From Pseudoalteromonas sp. CO133X (GTDB lineage Bacteria > Pseudomonadota > Gammaproteobacteria > Enterobacterales > Alteromonadaceae): a stretch of DNA of 64,000 bases. The DNA lies in contig SGPE01000028.1 in NCBI GenBank assembly GCA_004208945.1, positions 1 to 64,000 of the forward strand. Direction: 5' to 3'. The notes below the pieces were generated by a model. The model was given only the letters and a program-made list of their open reading frames with translations. It ran no database searches and had not been told where the DNA came from. Shown here one piece after another: positions 19,655-32,675 of the stretch. Both the position numbers and the translations under genes were made by a program. Within the stretch, counting starts at the first letter, position 1. Every line of letters begins with the position of its first letter.

Positions 19655-20982
19655 CAATATTCTATCTTAAATTTATCAAGTCTACGGTACAGAGCCTGTC
19701 TGCTAAGACCAAAATGGCGTGCTACCTTAGCAATTACACCTTGGTATTCTCGCATCGCTAGTTCAATGTCTTGTTTTGTTGGCTCCGCTTTGCTCTTTAC
19801 GGTATTTTCTTTTTCAACTTGTAAGCCAAAATCGGCAAGTTCAATGGTGCCCGTTGGTTTTAATACCGCAGCACGCTTACAAGCGTTTTCAAGTTCACGC
19901 ACATTACCAGGCCAGCTATGGGCGAGAAGGGCTTTTTCAGTGCTAAGTGACAGCGTGCGCTCAGGTAAAAAGTGTGCAACCAAGGCTAAAATGTCATCTG
20001 GGCGATCAGCTAAACGTGGTAAATTTAACTCAATCACATTTAAGCGGTAGTAGAGGTCTTCACGAAATTGACCTGTTTTAATGGCGTGGCTTAAATCTTC
20101 ATTGGTTGCTGAAATAACCCTAACATTCACTTTACGGGTTTGTGTTGAACCTAAACGTTCAAATTCGCCGGTTTGTAAAATGCGTAATAGTTTCATTTGC
20201 CCCGATAGCGGCAAGTTACCAATTTCGTCTAAAAATAAGGTGCCACCGTCGGCCGCTTCAAAACGACCAATACGTTGTTTAGTAATGCCGGTATAGGCGC
20301 CAGCTTCTGCACCAAATAGCTCAGCTTCAATAAGTTCGCTTGGTAGGGCTCCTGCATTCACAGTGATAAAAGGTGCATCCGTTAATAATGAATTGGCTTG
20401 AATTATTTGTGCAATCCGCTCTTTACCACTGCCGTTAGGGCCTGTGATTAAAACTGAAATATCCGACTTAGCAACCTGAATAGCAAGATTGACGATATGC
20501 TCCATGGCCGTACTTTTATAAACTAGGCCAACTAAATTGGCATTATGCACAGATGCTTCACGTTCTTGCTGGTGGCGGGCAAAGGTTTCGTTTTGTTGTC
20601 TTGCCTTACCCAGTTCTATCAGATTATTTACACAGGTAAGCAGCTTTGTATCGTCCCATGGTTTTGGTAAATAATCAGCAGCACCTGCTTTGACGAGTTC
20701 AACGGCCGTTGAAAGCTCTGTCCAAGCGGTGATTAAAATGATCGGTAAATGAGGATTAATCTCTCGTAAGGCATAAAAGAGTTCTTTGCCTTCTTCGCCT
20801 GAGGTTGTGTCGGCGGTAAAGTTCATGTCTTGAATAACAAGTGCAATACGCTGGTATTGTACAGCCTGAGTTGCCTCAAAAGGGTTGCTTGCTGTAACAA
20901 CCTCAAAATTATGAATTTCGAGTAATAATGACAACGCATCTAAGATAGCAGGGTTATCATCAACGATAAGTATTTTTTCCAT
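19654..20982 (-). CDS. NtrC-family sigma-54 response regulator
   Basis: 442 residues: receiver (Asp52), AAA+ domain (Walker A GPNGSGKE at 181-188, FLDEIG Walker B) and C-terminal Fis-type helix-turn-helix (VAKVARHFGLSRQALYRRLDKF). The sigma-54 contact loop reads GAYTGI (228-233) rather than the usual GAFTGA. It follows the ABC genes after a 79-bp gap with a hairpin, and overlaps its kinase gene. The palindromes at 25770-25809, upstream of the ABC operon, are the obvious candidate binding sites, making the whole a self-regulated operon. Confidence 0.93.
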   Translation of the reverse strand: MEKILIVDDNPAILDALSLLLEIHNFEVVTASNPFEATQAVQYQRIALVIQDMNFTADTTSGEEGKELFYALREINPHLPIILITAWTELSTAVELVKAGAADYLPKPWDDTKLLTCVNNLIELGKARQQNETFARHQQEREASVHNANLVGLVYKSTAMEHIVNLAIQVAKSDISVLITGPNGSGKERIAQIIQANSLLTDAPFITVNAGALPSELIEAELFGAEAGAYTGITKQRIGRFEAADGGTLFLDEIGNLPLSGQMKLLRILQTGEFERLGSTQTRKVNVRVISATNEDLSHAIKTGQFREDLYYRLNVIELNLPRLADRPDDILALVAHFLPERTLSLSTEKALLAHSWPGNVRELENACKRAAVLKPTGTIELADFGLQVEKENTVKSKAEPTKQDIELAMREYQGVIAKVARHFGLSRQALYRRLDKFKIEY

Positions 20983-21021
20983 ATTATTGTTTTAGTTTTT
21001 TCCTAATCAGGTGCAAGGTAA

Positions 21022-21049
21022 ATGCTACACTGTTAATCCAGTGTAGCAT
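21022..21049. other. 11-bp perfect hairpin between permease and regulator genes
   Basis: ATGCTACACTG, loop TTAATC, CAGTGTAGCAT, with no U tract on the transcribed (minus) strand. It is placed to reduce read-through or stabilise the upstream ABC mRNA, so regulator genes would be made at lower level; this is inference. Confidence 0.6.
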
Positions 21050-21061
21050 AGGTTGGGAGAA

Positions 21062-22267
21062 CTAAATTGTTCGGGTTGCAATGCTCGGTGAGATGTTCGC
21101 CGCACGTTTTGCTGGAGCAAGTACAGCCAATAAGCTCATAACAAACACACACAAAGCAGTACCAAGTACATAACTAATCTCTAGTTGTGCAATAGAAAAA
21201 TGCTGCATAAGTAGCTGCCCTAAATAAACAGCAGCAATGATGCCAATGACTAAACCAACACTACAAATCATGGCGTTTTCAACTAAGAAGTAGCTGATGA
21301 TGGCAGATTTTCTTGCACCTAGTGCACGGCGAGTACCAATTTGCTTTGTACGCTTGCTAATATTGAACAGCGTTAGGCCAAAAATACCCAGGGCAGTCAC
21401 CAAGACTAAGATAGTAATAAGTACAATCAGCATACGCATCATTAACGTATCTTCTGCCATATATTGCTCTTTGTCTTCATCAAGGCCACGAATGCGAGAA
21501 ATAACACGTTTGTTGTAGTTTTTTAACATAGCCTCTTCAACACGGTTCATTACAGATTGACGTTGGCCTGGTTCAGTTCTTACTACAAATCGTGCATTAC
21601 TACCGGCTTTAATAAAAGGGAGCAATGCGACGTTATCAGGGCGGCTATCTTTAAGCCATGGGCCTTTCATTAAATCAATCACGCCGATGATTTTCATTGG
21701 GATATCACCAAAATAAATGGTTTGCCCTAGGCCGTTGCCATCAGGGAACAGCTCATCGAGTAGAGTTTTAGTGACAACGGTTACTTTTGAAAGCTCATCG
21801 TAATTGTCAGTGACAATCACTTCGTCTTCGGTGTAGTTGCGCCCAGCAATGAGTTTCACACCATAAGTATTGATGCCATGTTCATCGATAAACATGTAAG
21901 AAGTACGGGCTGATTTACTCTCTTCAGGCGCTGGCTTTAAGCTAAAGTCAGACGATGAGCCACTACCTGAAAGCGGTGTATTACTTGAATACGCAGCATC
22001 GACTACGCCAGGTATTTGGCGAAGCATGGCTTCATCAAGTTCATACTGTTGAGACAGTGATACGTCTTGACCAAACATCATTACATGAAATACCAAGATA
22101 TCTTCTTCAGGGTAGCCGGTTTCTTGGCTTAAATAGCTAATTCTGTCTTGGATAATAAATGCAGCATTACTGACAATTGCTGTGGTAATGGCAATTTGTA
22201 TAAGTAATAAGACTGCGCCAACCTTTGAGCGGCATAAGGCGTTAAAAATAGGTTTAATTTCAAACAT
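21062..22267 (-). CDS. MacB/FtsX-type ABC transporter permease (second)
   Basis: 401 residues: one N-terminal span (about 15-38), a periplasmic domain of some 230 residues of the MacB type, and three C-terminal spans after about 275 (MRMLIVLITILVLVTALGIF, then IGTRRALGARKSAIISYFL, the FtsX cytoplasmic helix). It pairs with the upstream permease to form a heterodimer. Begins 10 bp after it, with AAGGAAAG. Confidence 0.9.
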   Translation of the reverse strand: MFEIKPIFNALCRSKVGAVLLLIQIAITTAIVSNAAFIIQDRISYLSQETGYPEEDILVFHVMMFGQDVSLSQQYELDEAMLRQIPGVVDAAYSSNTPLSGSGSSSDFSLKPAPEESKSARTSYMFIDEHGINTYGVKLIAGRNYTEDEVIVTDNYDELSKVTVVTKTLLDELFPDGNGLGQTIYFGDIPMKIIGVIDLMKGPWLKDSRPDNVALLPFIKAGSNARFVVRTEPGQRQSVMNRVEEAMLKNYNKRVISRIRGLDEDKEQYMAEDTLMMRMLIVLITILVLVTALGIFGLTLFNISKRTKQIGTRRALGARKSAIISYFLVENAMICSVGLVIGIIAAVYLGQLLMQHFSIAQLEISYVLGTALCVFVMSLLAVLAPAKRAANISPSIATRTI

Positions 22268-22277
22268 GTTACTTTCC

Positions 22278-23591
22278 TTATTGGCTCTTCAGGTAAATAG
22301 CAGGGTTGGTTTTGCACACCAGCCAAGCAGGGTAAAGTCCAGCAATAACACAAGTACTAATAGCTATAACAGGAGCACTCAAGAGCATGCTTAAATCCAT
22401 GGTTGCTAGGCTTTTATAATAGCTATAACTTTGGCGCACACCTAAAAGGCCAACTTGAGCAAGAATGATCCCAAAAATGCCGCCTAAAAATCCTAGCATG
22501 GCTACTTCGACGATGTGCTGGTAAAAAATTTGTCGTTTACTCGCGCCAAGGGCTCTTCGTACACCCACCTCTGAAGCTCTTCGTAAAAATTTAGCAAGCA
22601 GTAAACCAAGAATGTTCGCAAGGCATACAGCCAAAAACATAAAGCTCAGACCAACAAGAATCTCATTATCTTCACTGACTACATTGTTGTACTGCATCCA
22701 CTCATTCACGTCCCGTAGTTTGGCCTCTAGTTGCTCACGATTGAAGCGACCTAGCTTTTGTTGTTCTTGCATGTAAGCCATCAAGAAATCTTGGTAAGCC
22801 TGTTTTTCCTCAGGCGTTTTAAGTTCAACCCAAAATTGTAGCCACACTAACTCTGAATTTAACTTATCGTTGAATGTATTGGTTTTTTCGTGTTTCCATC
22901 CATTTGTGTTACCCCAGTTTTCTAGCTGACGCGCTTTCATAAGGCTAAAAGGGAGGAATAGTTGCTCTGTTTTATTGAATGAGCCGTTATTTAAATCGTA
23001 ATACTTAGTTGTAATATCCCAATCATCAATAACACCCACCACCTCGTAACTGGCATCGTCAAGGTAGATAATTTTTCCAATCGAATTTTCGCCAGCAAAT
23101 AATTTGTCATTAAGTTCTTTGCTGATCACGACAACAGGTGCGGCATTTGCCTCTTGTTGTTCGCTCCAAACACCTCCATATAGAAATGACAAATTAAACA
23201 TATCGAAAAAGTCAGGTGTAGTGAGGCGAGCTTGGCCAATAAAAGGTTTTATTTTGTCTGAGTCTAAATAAACCGAAAAGCCAGTGCGTACCATAGTTAC
23301 ACGTTTGCCACCTGCATCCGCTTTATTCAAATTCACAGCGTCTTGGTAGGTCAATTGTAAGGGTAGGTTGTCCTTAGTCCACCAAGTGCTGCCATCGTCC
23401 ATAATTTGAAGCTGTACGCTGTAAAGTTGGCTGCTTTTTTCAGGGATCGGATCCGCCGACATCATGTGATAAACAGATAGGCTTGTCATCGTGACACCAA
23501 TACCAATAGCAATGGCTAGCACCATTAAAAAGCTCACTAATGGCGTGCGCTTAAAGCTACGCCAGCTTAAATCTAAATAATGAAGGAACAT
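22278..23591 (-). CDS. MacB/FtsX-type ABC transporter permease (first)
   Basis: 437 residues with the same plan: N-terminal span (about 15-40), a larger periplasmic domain (about 45-310) and three C-terminal spans, with VGVRRALGASKRQIFYQHIVE as the FtsX helix. It starts 2 bp after the ATPase stop. Two unequal permeases plus a separate ATPase and adaptor make this a split MacAB-like system. Confidence 0.9.
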   Translation of the reverse strand: MFLHYLDLSWRSFKRTPLVSFLMVLAIAIGIGVTMTSLSVYHMMSADPIPEKSSQLYSVQLQIMDDGSTWWTKDNLPLQLTYQDAVNLNKADAGGKRVTMVRTGFSVYLDSDKIKPFIGQARLTTPDFFDMFNLSFLYGGVWSEQQEANAAPVVVISKELNDKLFAGENSIGKIIYLDDASYEVVGVIDDWDITTKYYDLNNGSFNKTEQLFLPFSLMKARQLENWGNTNGWKHEKTNTFNDKLNSELVWLQFWVELKTPEEKQAYQDFLMAYMQEQQKLGRFNREQLEAKLRDVNEWMQYNNVVSEDNEILVGLSFMFLAVCLANILGLLLAKFLRRASEVGVRRALGASKRQIFYQHIVEVAMLGFLGGIFGIILAQVGLLGVRQSYSYYKSLATMDLSMLLSAPVIAISTCVIAGLYPAWLVCKTNPAIYLKSQ

Positions 23592-23593
23592 GA

Positions 23594-24301
23594 CTACACC
23601 CCTGCAGCTTTTAAGTTTTGAGTGCCTTGATACAAGGTTAGGTCTGCGAGTTGACCATCAACGACCTGAATGTTTCGAGGTGCTCTGCGAGCAAGTTCAG
23701 GATCGTGAGTAACCATCACAATAGTTGCGCCATCACGATTTATTTGTTCAAGCAATTCCATTACTTGGCGAGCCATTAAGCTATCAAGGTTACCCGTTGG
23801 CTCATCGGCAAGTAAAAAACGAGGTTCACCAGCAAGGGCTCTAGCAATAGCTACACGTTGCTGTTGTCCGCCAGAGAGCTGTTGAGGAAGGTGTTTAGCA
23901 CGTGACGCTAGACCAACTTGCTCTAAACATTGCTCAATTCGACGTTTACGCTCGGCTGCTTTAATCCCACGGTAACGAAGTGGTACTTCAATATTTTCGT
24001 ATAGGTTCAAGTCAGGGATGAGGTTGAAACCTTGGAAAATAAAACCGATTTTTTGATTACGAAGATCGGCACGCTGATTGTCATTGAGTTTACCGACGTC
24101 AATACCGTCTAATAGATATTGGCCCTCATTAAATGGCTCTAGCATTCCTGCAATGTTTAAAAAAGTGGTTTTACCTGAGCCGCTTGGGCCTGTCACTGCA
24201 ATAAATTCACCCTCATCTACTTGTAGGTTAAAATCACGAAGTGCATGAGTTTGTACCATTTCAGTTTGATACACTTTATTGATGTTATTCATTTTAAGCA
24301 T
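23594..24301 (-). CDS. MacB/LolD-type ABC transporter ATPase
   Basis: 235 residues, stand-alone ATPase: Walker A GPSGSGKTT, Q loop, signature LSGGQQQRVAIARAL, Walker B FLLADEPTGNLD and switch His in MVTHDPE. The class drives type VII (mechanotransmission) ABC systems, which work with periplasmic adaptors rather than moving substrate through the membrane domain. Confidence 0.94.
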   Translation of the reverse strand: MLKMNNINKVYQTEMVQTHALRDFNLQVDEGEFIAVTGPSGSGKTTFLNIAGMLEPFNEGQYLLDGIDVGKLNDNQRADLRNQKIGFIFQGFNLIPDLNLYENIEVPLRYRGIKAAERKRRIEQCLEQVGLASRAKHLPQQLSGGQQQRVAIARALAGEPRFLLADEPTGNLDSLMARQVMELLEQINRDGATIVMVTHDPELARRAPRNIQVVDGQLADLTLYQGTQNLKAAGV

Positions 24302-24319
24302 AATTATAATTCCTTGTTG

Positions 24320-25576
24320 TTAACGTAAAACGAGTACCGGTGCTTGTTTATAACGGTCGTAGTTAGAGATGATTAATTGATCGCCAGCTTGAACGCCTTC
24401 TAAGAGCTCCACGGCGTTAATACTGCTAGCGCCTGTTTTTATATCGATTAAGTAAGCCATATCACCATCGATTCGATAAGCACGCGTCCCACCTTGTTGT
24501 AAAAAGGCGCCGCGCTTTACTTGTAAAACATTGTCGCGATTTTCTAAGAGAATGCGGGCTGTGAGACGTTGATTTTGGCGAATTCCAACCAGTTCATCAT
24601 CAAATCGTACTCGTGTTGTCACTTCACGGTTGTTTACTTCCGGTGATATTGCTGACAATGTTCCCGTCACATGACGAGCACCGAGCGTTAGTTCGACTTG
24701 CATCCCTAAACCTAATTCATTGGCATAACTTTCTGGCACTTGAAGCTCGGCTTCAAAGTTACTTAAGTCCACCAAAGTCATTAATGGCTGACTTTGAGTT
24801 ACGGCCTCTTTTTGTTGAACAAGTAAATTCCCCACGATGCCGCTCACACTGGCTATGATAGTTAGGTCATTTACTTGGCGAAATAAATCATCAACGATAA
24901 GCTGCTGCCTTGCTAGATCTCGCTCTGCGGCTTTTAACTCAAAGGCAAGGGTATCTTTAGCAAGCGCAACCTCTTGCTCAGCATGTTTATAAGAAAGTTT
25001 TGCTCTTGCTAAATCATCGACTGCTTTTTCTAAATCAATTTGGCTTATTAAGTTTTTCTTTATAGATAATTGGGCACGACGGTTTTCACGGTCCGCAGCA
25101 TTAAGTTCGACCTGAGCAAGGTCGAGCGCTTTCGTTAAGCTTAATTTTTGTCTACGTGCTTCAAGTTGTTTTCGTTGAAGCTCACCATCAAGCCTTGCAA
25201 GAACAGATTGTTGCTGTTTTAGCTCATTTGTTAGCTCAGGGCTTTTTACAATTGCGATGACGTCATCTTTTTTTACGCTGTCACCTGCTTTTACTTTCAA
25301 ATCCACAAAACCGCGTTCAGGGCTGTATACTTTGGGCGCATTTGCAGCAACGATTTTGCCACTTGCGGCGACATCTCTAATGAGAGGTTGCTGAGTTACT
25401 TTGCTGATTTGTAGGCTTGCTTTTTCAACGGAAATACTGCCTTCGGTGTCTGCAAAAATACTACCTATACCAACCGAGCCAATTAATAATACACCGATAA
25501 TTAGTGCAACTGGTTTTGCAAAGTTATTCTTCTTTGTCACCGAGATATCCTGAGCACTGGTATCTTTTATCATCAT
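24320..25576 (-). CDS. HlyD/MacA-family periplasmic adaptor
   Basis: 418 residues: a short cytoplasmic start, one N-terminal span (VALIIGVLLIGSVGIGSIF), a biotinyl-lipoyl-like part (GFVDLKVKAGDSVKKDDVIAIV), a long alpha-helical hairpin (about 110-220, rich in Leu, Lys, Glu, Ala) and beta-barrel and membrane-proximal domains. It should bridge the ABC permeases to an outer membrane channel; no TolC gene is adjacent, so a shared TolC is likely. The start overlaps the stop of the 30-residue gene upstream. Confidence 0.92.
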   Translation of the reverse strand: MMIKDTSAQDISVTKKNNFAKPVALIIGVLLIGSVGIGSIFADTEGSISVEKASLQISKVTQQPLIRDVAASGKIVAANAPKVYSPERGFVDLKVKAGDSVKKDDVIAIVKSPELTNELKQQQSVLARLDGELQRKQLEARRQKLSLTKALDLAQVELNAADRENRRAQLSIKKNLISQIDLEKAVDDLARAKLSYKHAEQEVALAKDTLAFELKAAERDLARQQLIVDDLFRQVNDLTIIASVSGIVGNLLVQQKEAVTQSQPLMTLVDLSNFEAELQVPESYANELGLGMQVELTLGARHVTGTLSAISPEVNNREVTTRVRFDDELVGIRQNQRLTARILLENRDNVLQVKRGAFLQQGGTRAYRIDGDMAYLIDIKTGASSINAVELLEGVQAGDQLIISNYDRYKQAPVLVLR

Positions 25577-25665
25577 AGTTCCTTAATGTTTTCAACTAAC
25601 ATAATCATGAAACCCACTACTAGCATGGTGAGTGGCGATGCAATAAATAAACTAAAAGTGAACAT
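25573..25665 (-). CDS. 30-residue membrane peptide heading the ABC operon
   Basis: ATG at 25665 gives 30 residues, starting MFTFSLFIASPLTMLVVGFM and ending VENIKEL. One hydrophobic span fills residues 2-23. AAGGA lies 6 bp before the ATG and its TGA overlaps the adaptor ATG (ATGA), a sign of translational coupling. In size and layout it resembles small subunits such as KdpF, though I do not see clear homology. It probably helps assemble or regulate the transporter or the kinase. Confidence 0.65.
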   Translation of the reverse strand: MFTFSLFIASPLTMLVVGFMIMLVENIKEL

Positions 25666-25698
25666 GTCATGTCCTTAAATCTGCTGATGTGATCTTAT

Positions 25699-25716
25699 AT
25701 ACCAACAACATGCCAA
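25699..25716 (-). promoter_or_regulatory. Possible sigma-54 promoter of the ABC operon
   Basis: On the minus strand TTGGCATGTTGTTGGTAT: a perfect -24 half (TTGGCA) but GG-N10-GT where GG-N10-GC is expected, so the -12 half is degenerate. Its position, 34 bp before the small gene and 60-80 bp from two palindromes, fits a regulator of the NtrC family. Confidence 0.4.
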
Positions 25717-25769
25717 CTTTTACTTTGTTGATTTATAAGGGGTTATTTATCTTGTTGATGTTATTTTAA

Positions 25770-25809
25770 TGTCCGCGGACAGAAAAAGTGTCCGCAGCGG
25801 ACACTTTTT
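25770..25809. promoter_or_regulatory. Twin enhancer-like palindromes (TGTCCGC half-sites)
   Basis: Site 1 is TGTCCGCGGACA (25770-25781). Site 2 is a 27-bp palindrome with perfect 13-bp arms around one central A (25783-25809; core GTGTCCGC-A-GCGGACAC). Both use the TGTCCGC half-site, and a single TGTCC half recurs at 25890-25894. They lie upstream of the ABC operon and are the likely sites for its NtrC-family regulator. Confidence 0.7.
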
Positions 25810-25819
25810 AATAAGTGGG

Positions 25820-25995
25820 TTTACGTGCGCGTAAAGAGCAAGCTTTTAGGGGTGTAAGCGTAAATAGCTATCTAAAGAGTTACAGCAAGTGTCCAGCGAG
25901 TCTGGTTTATGTGAGTAGGTGGTATCTAAATTCTGCATCATCATTCAAAAAGTGAATATTTATTCATTTTGACCATCAGTTTACGTTAACGTAAA
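25820..25995. promoter_or_regulatory. Two TTTACG-N4-CGTAAA palindromes
   Basis: TTTACG-TGCG-CGTAAA at 25820-25835 and TTTACG-TTAA-CGTAAA at 25980-25995, each followed by GAG, 160 bp apart; a half-site CGTAAA occurs at 25859-25864. They look like operators for one dimeric regulator. They resemble my recollection of LiuR-type (MerR family) sites, which I could not check. They could act on gltB, on the ABC operon, or both. Confidence 0.5.
25934..25966. promoter_or_regulatory. ArgR-type box pair upstream of gltB
   Basis: TGCATCATCATTCA (25934-25947) and TGAATATTTATTCA (25953-25966). The second matches the ArgR consensus TGMATWWWWATKCA in full, the first except at two central bases. Centres are 19 bp apart, close to the 20-21 bp usual for paired ARG boxes. 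ArgR is known to control gltBD in E. coli and Pseudomonas aeruginosa. Confidence 0.55.
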
Positions 25996-26033
25996 GAGTG
26001 GTTTTTGAAATTTTTCTTTTACAAGTTGTTAAA

Positions 26034-26051
26034 TATGACACCAGTGTCATA
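26034..26051. promoter_or_regulatory. Palindrome TATGACAC-CA-GTGTCATA
   Basis: An 18-bp site with perfect 8-bp arms in the gltB control region. It looks like an operator for a dimeric regulator; I cannot name it. Confidence 0.4.
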
Positions 26052-26137
26052 AAAAAATAACGGTGAAAATACGTCTAAATGTAAAAAATTAGCATAGAAT
26101 TTACTAAGTGCATTTAAATGAGAAATATTCATGAATA

Positions 26138-26188
26138 TGAATATGTATTCAAAACTCTATTGACTCAGAGATTATTTGGCGATAGTTT
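26138..26188 (+). promoter_or_regulatory. ARG-like box and candidate gltB promoter
   Basis: TGAATATGTATTCA (26138-26151) is a one-mismatch ARG box. Nine bp later TTGACT (26160-26165), a 17-bp spacer and TAGTTT (26183-26188) form a promoter with a good -35 and a weak -10. Confidence 0.4.
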
Positions 26189-26253
26189 TGTTCGTCTGCT
26201 AGCCCTGTCACAAGAGACTAAAGGGCTGGTCGTTGTAGCAAGGGGAGGGGTCT

Positions 26254-32135
<5,882 letters not shown>

Positions 32136-32154
32136 TTAGACTCTCTTGGTTAGT

Positions 32155-32183
32155 AAAAAAGCAAGCGCTCAGCTTGCTTTTTT
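32155..32183 (+). terminator. Terminator after gltD
   Basis: AAAAAAGCAAGC, loop GCTCA, GCTTGCTTTTTT. Confidence 0.92.
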
Positions 32184-32222
32184 ACTTTAGGCTAGTTGTT
32201 TTATTTATTACGCTATTGGTTA

Positions 32223-32621
32223 TTACCAACATCCAATCAAGGCATTCCTTACTTTCATTTTATGACGTTTTAAAAGTAAATAGGCTGTACCAACTATTAT
32301 AAGGTGGCTACCTATAAACAACCAAATCATGGTCGATAATGCTTGGCTAAAGTAGCCTAAAATACCACCCAATGTGATCATCAAAAAAGCAGACACATTG
32401 AGAACTACTTGTAGCTGTAATTTAAATTTTAAGTGTTTCCAGCGACTAAATACCAGTAAAAGTAAAGCAACAATAGGCAAAGCAATAACTAATGCTTCGA
32501 CTAAATACAGCCAAACAGATATAAAAGGGCTTGCTGTATCCACAGATTGTGATGCACTTACTGGGGTTGATGTCATCTCTATTGAAGCTGTCACAAATAA
32601 AGCTAATTTGCGAAATATCAT
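32223..32621 (-). CDS. Hypothetical membrane protein
   Basis: 132 residues from ATG 32621 (a TTG 15 bp upstream is also possible). A signal-peptide-like start (MIFRKLALFVTASIEMTSTPVSA) is followed by three hydrophobic spans: about 42-63, 78-97 and 102-122, with basic loops (SRWKHLKFK, LKRHKMKVR). I do not recognise a family. It stands alone between gltD (convergent) and recN (upstream, same strand). Confidence 0.65.
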   Translation of the reverse strand: MIFRKLALFVTASIEMTSTPVSASQSVDTASPFISVWLYLVEALVIALPIVALLLLVFSRWKHLKFKLQLQVVLNVSAFLMITLGGILGYFSQALSTMIWLFIGSHLIIVGTAYLLLKRHKMKVRNALIGCW

Positions 32622-32675
32622 TATTTTAATGTCCAATTTATGAGCGCTTAAGCGCCCATTACTTCTCTTAAAAAA

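Noticed and set aside
25783..25809. The 27-bp palindrome as an intrinsic terminator
   Set aside because: It has A and T flanks, but no gene is transcribed into it from either side, and the adjacent TGTCCGC palindrome favours protein binding.
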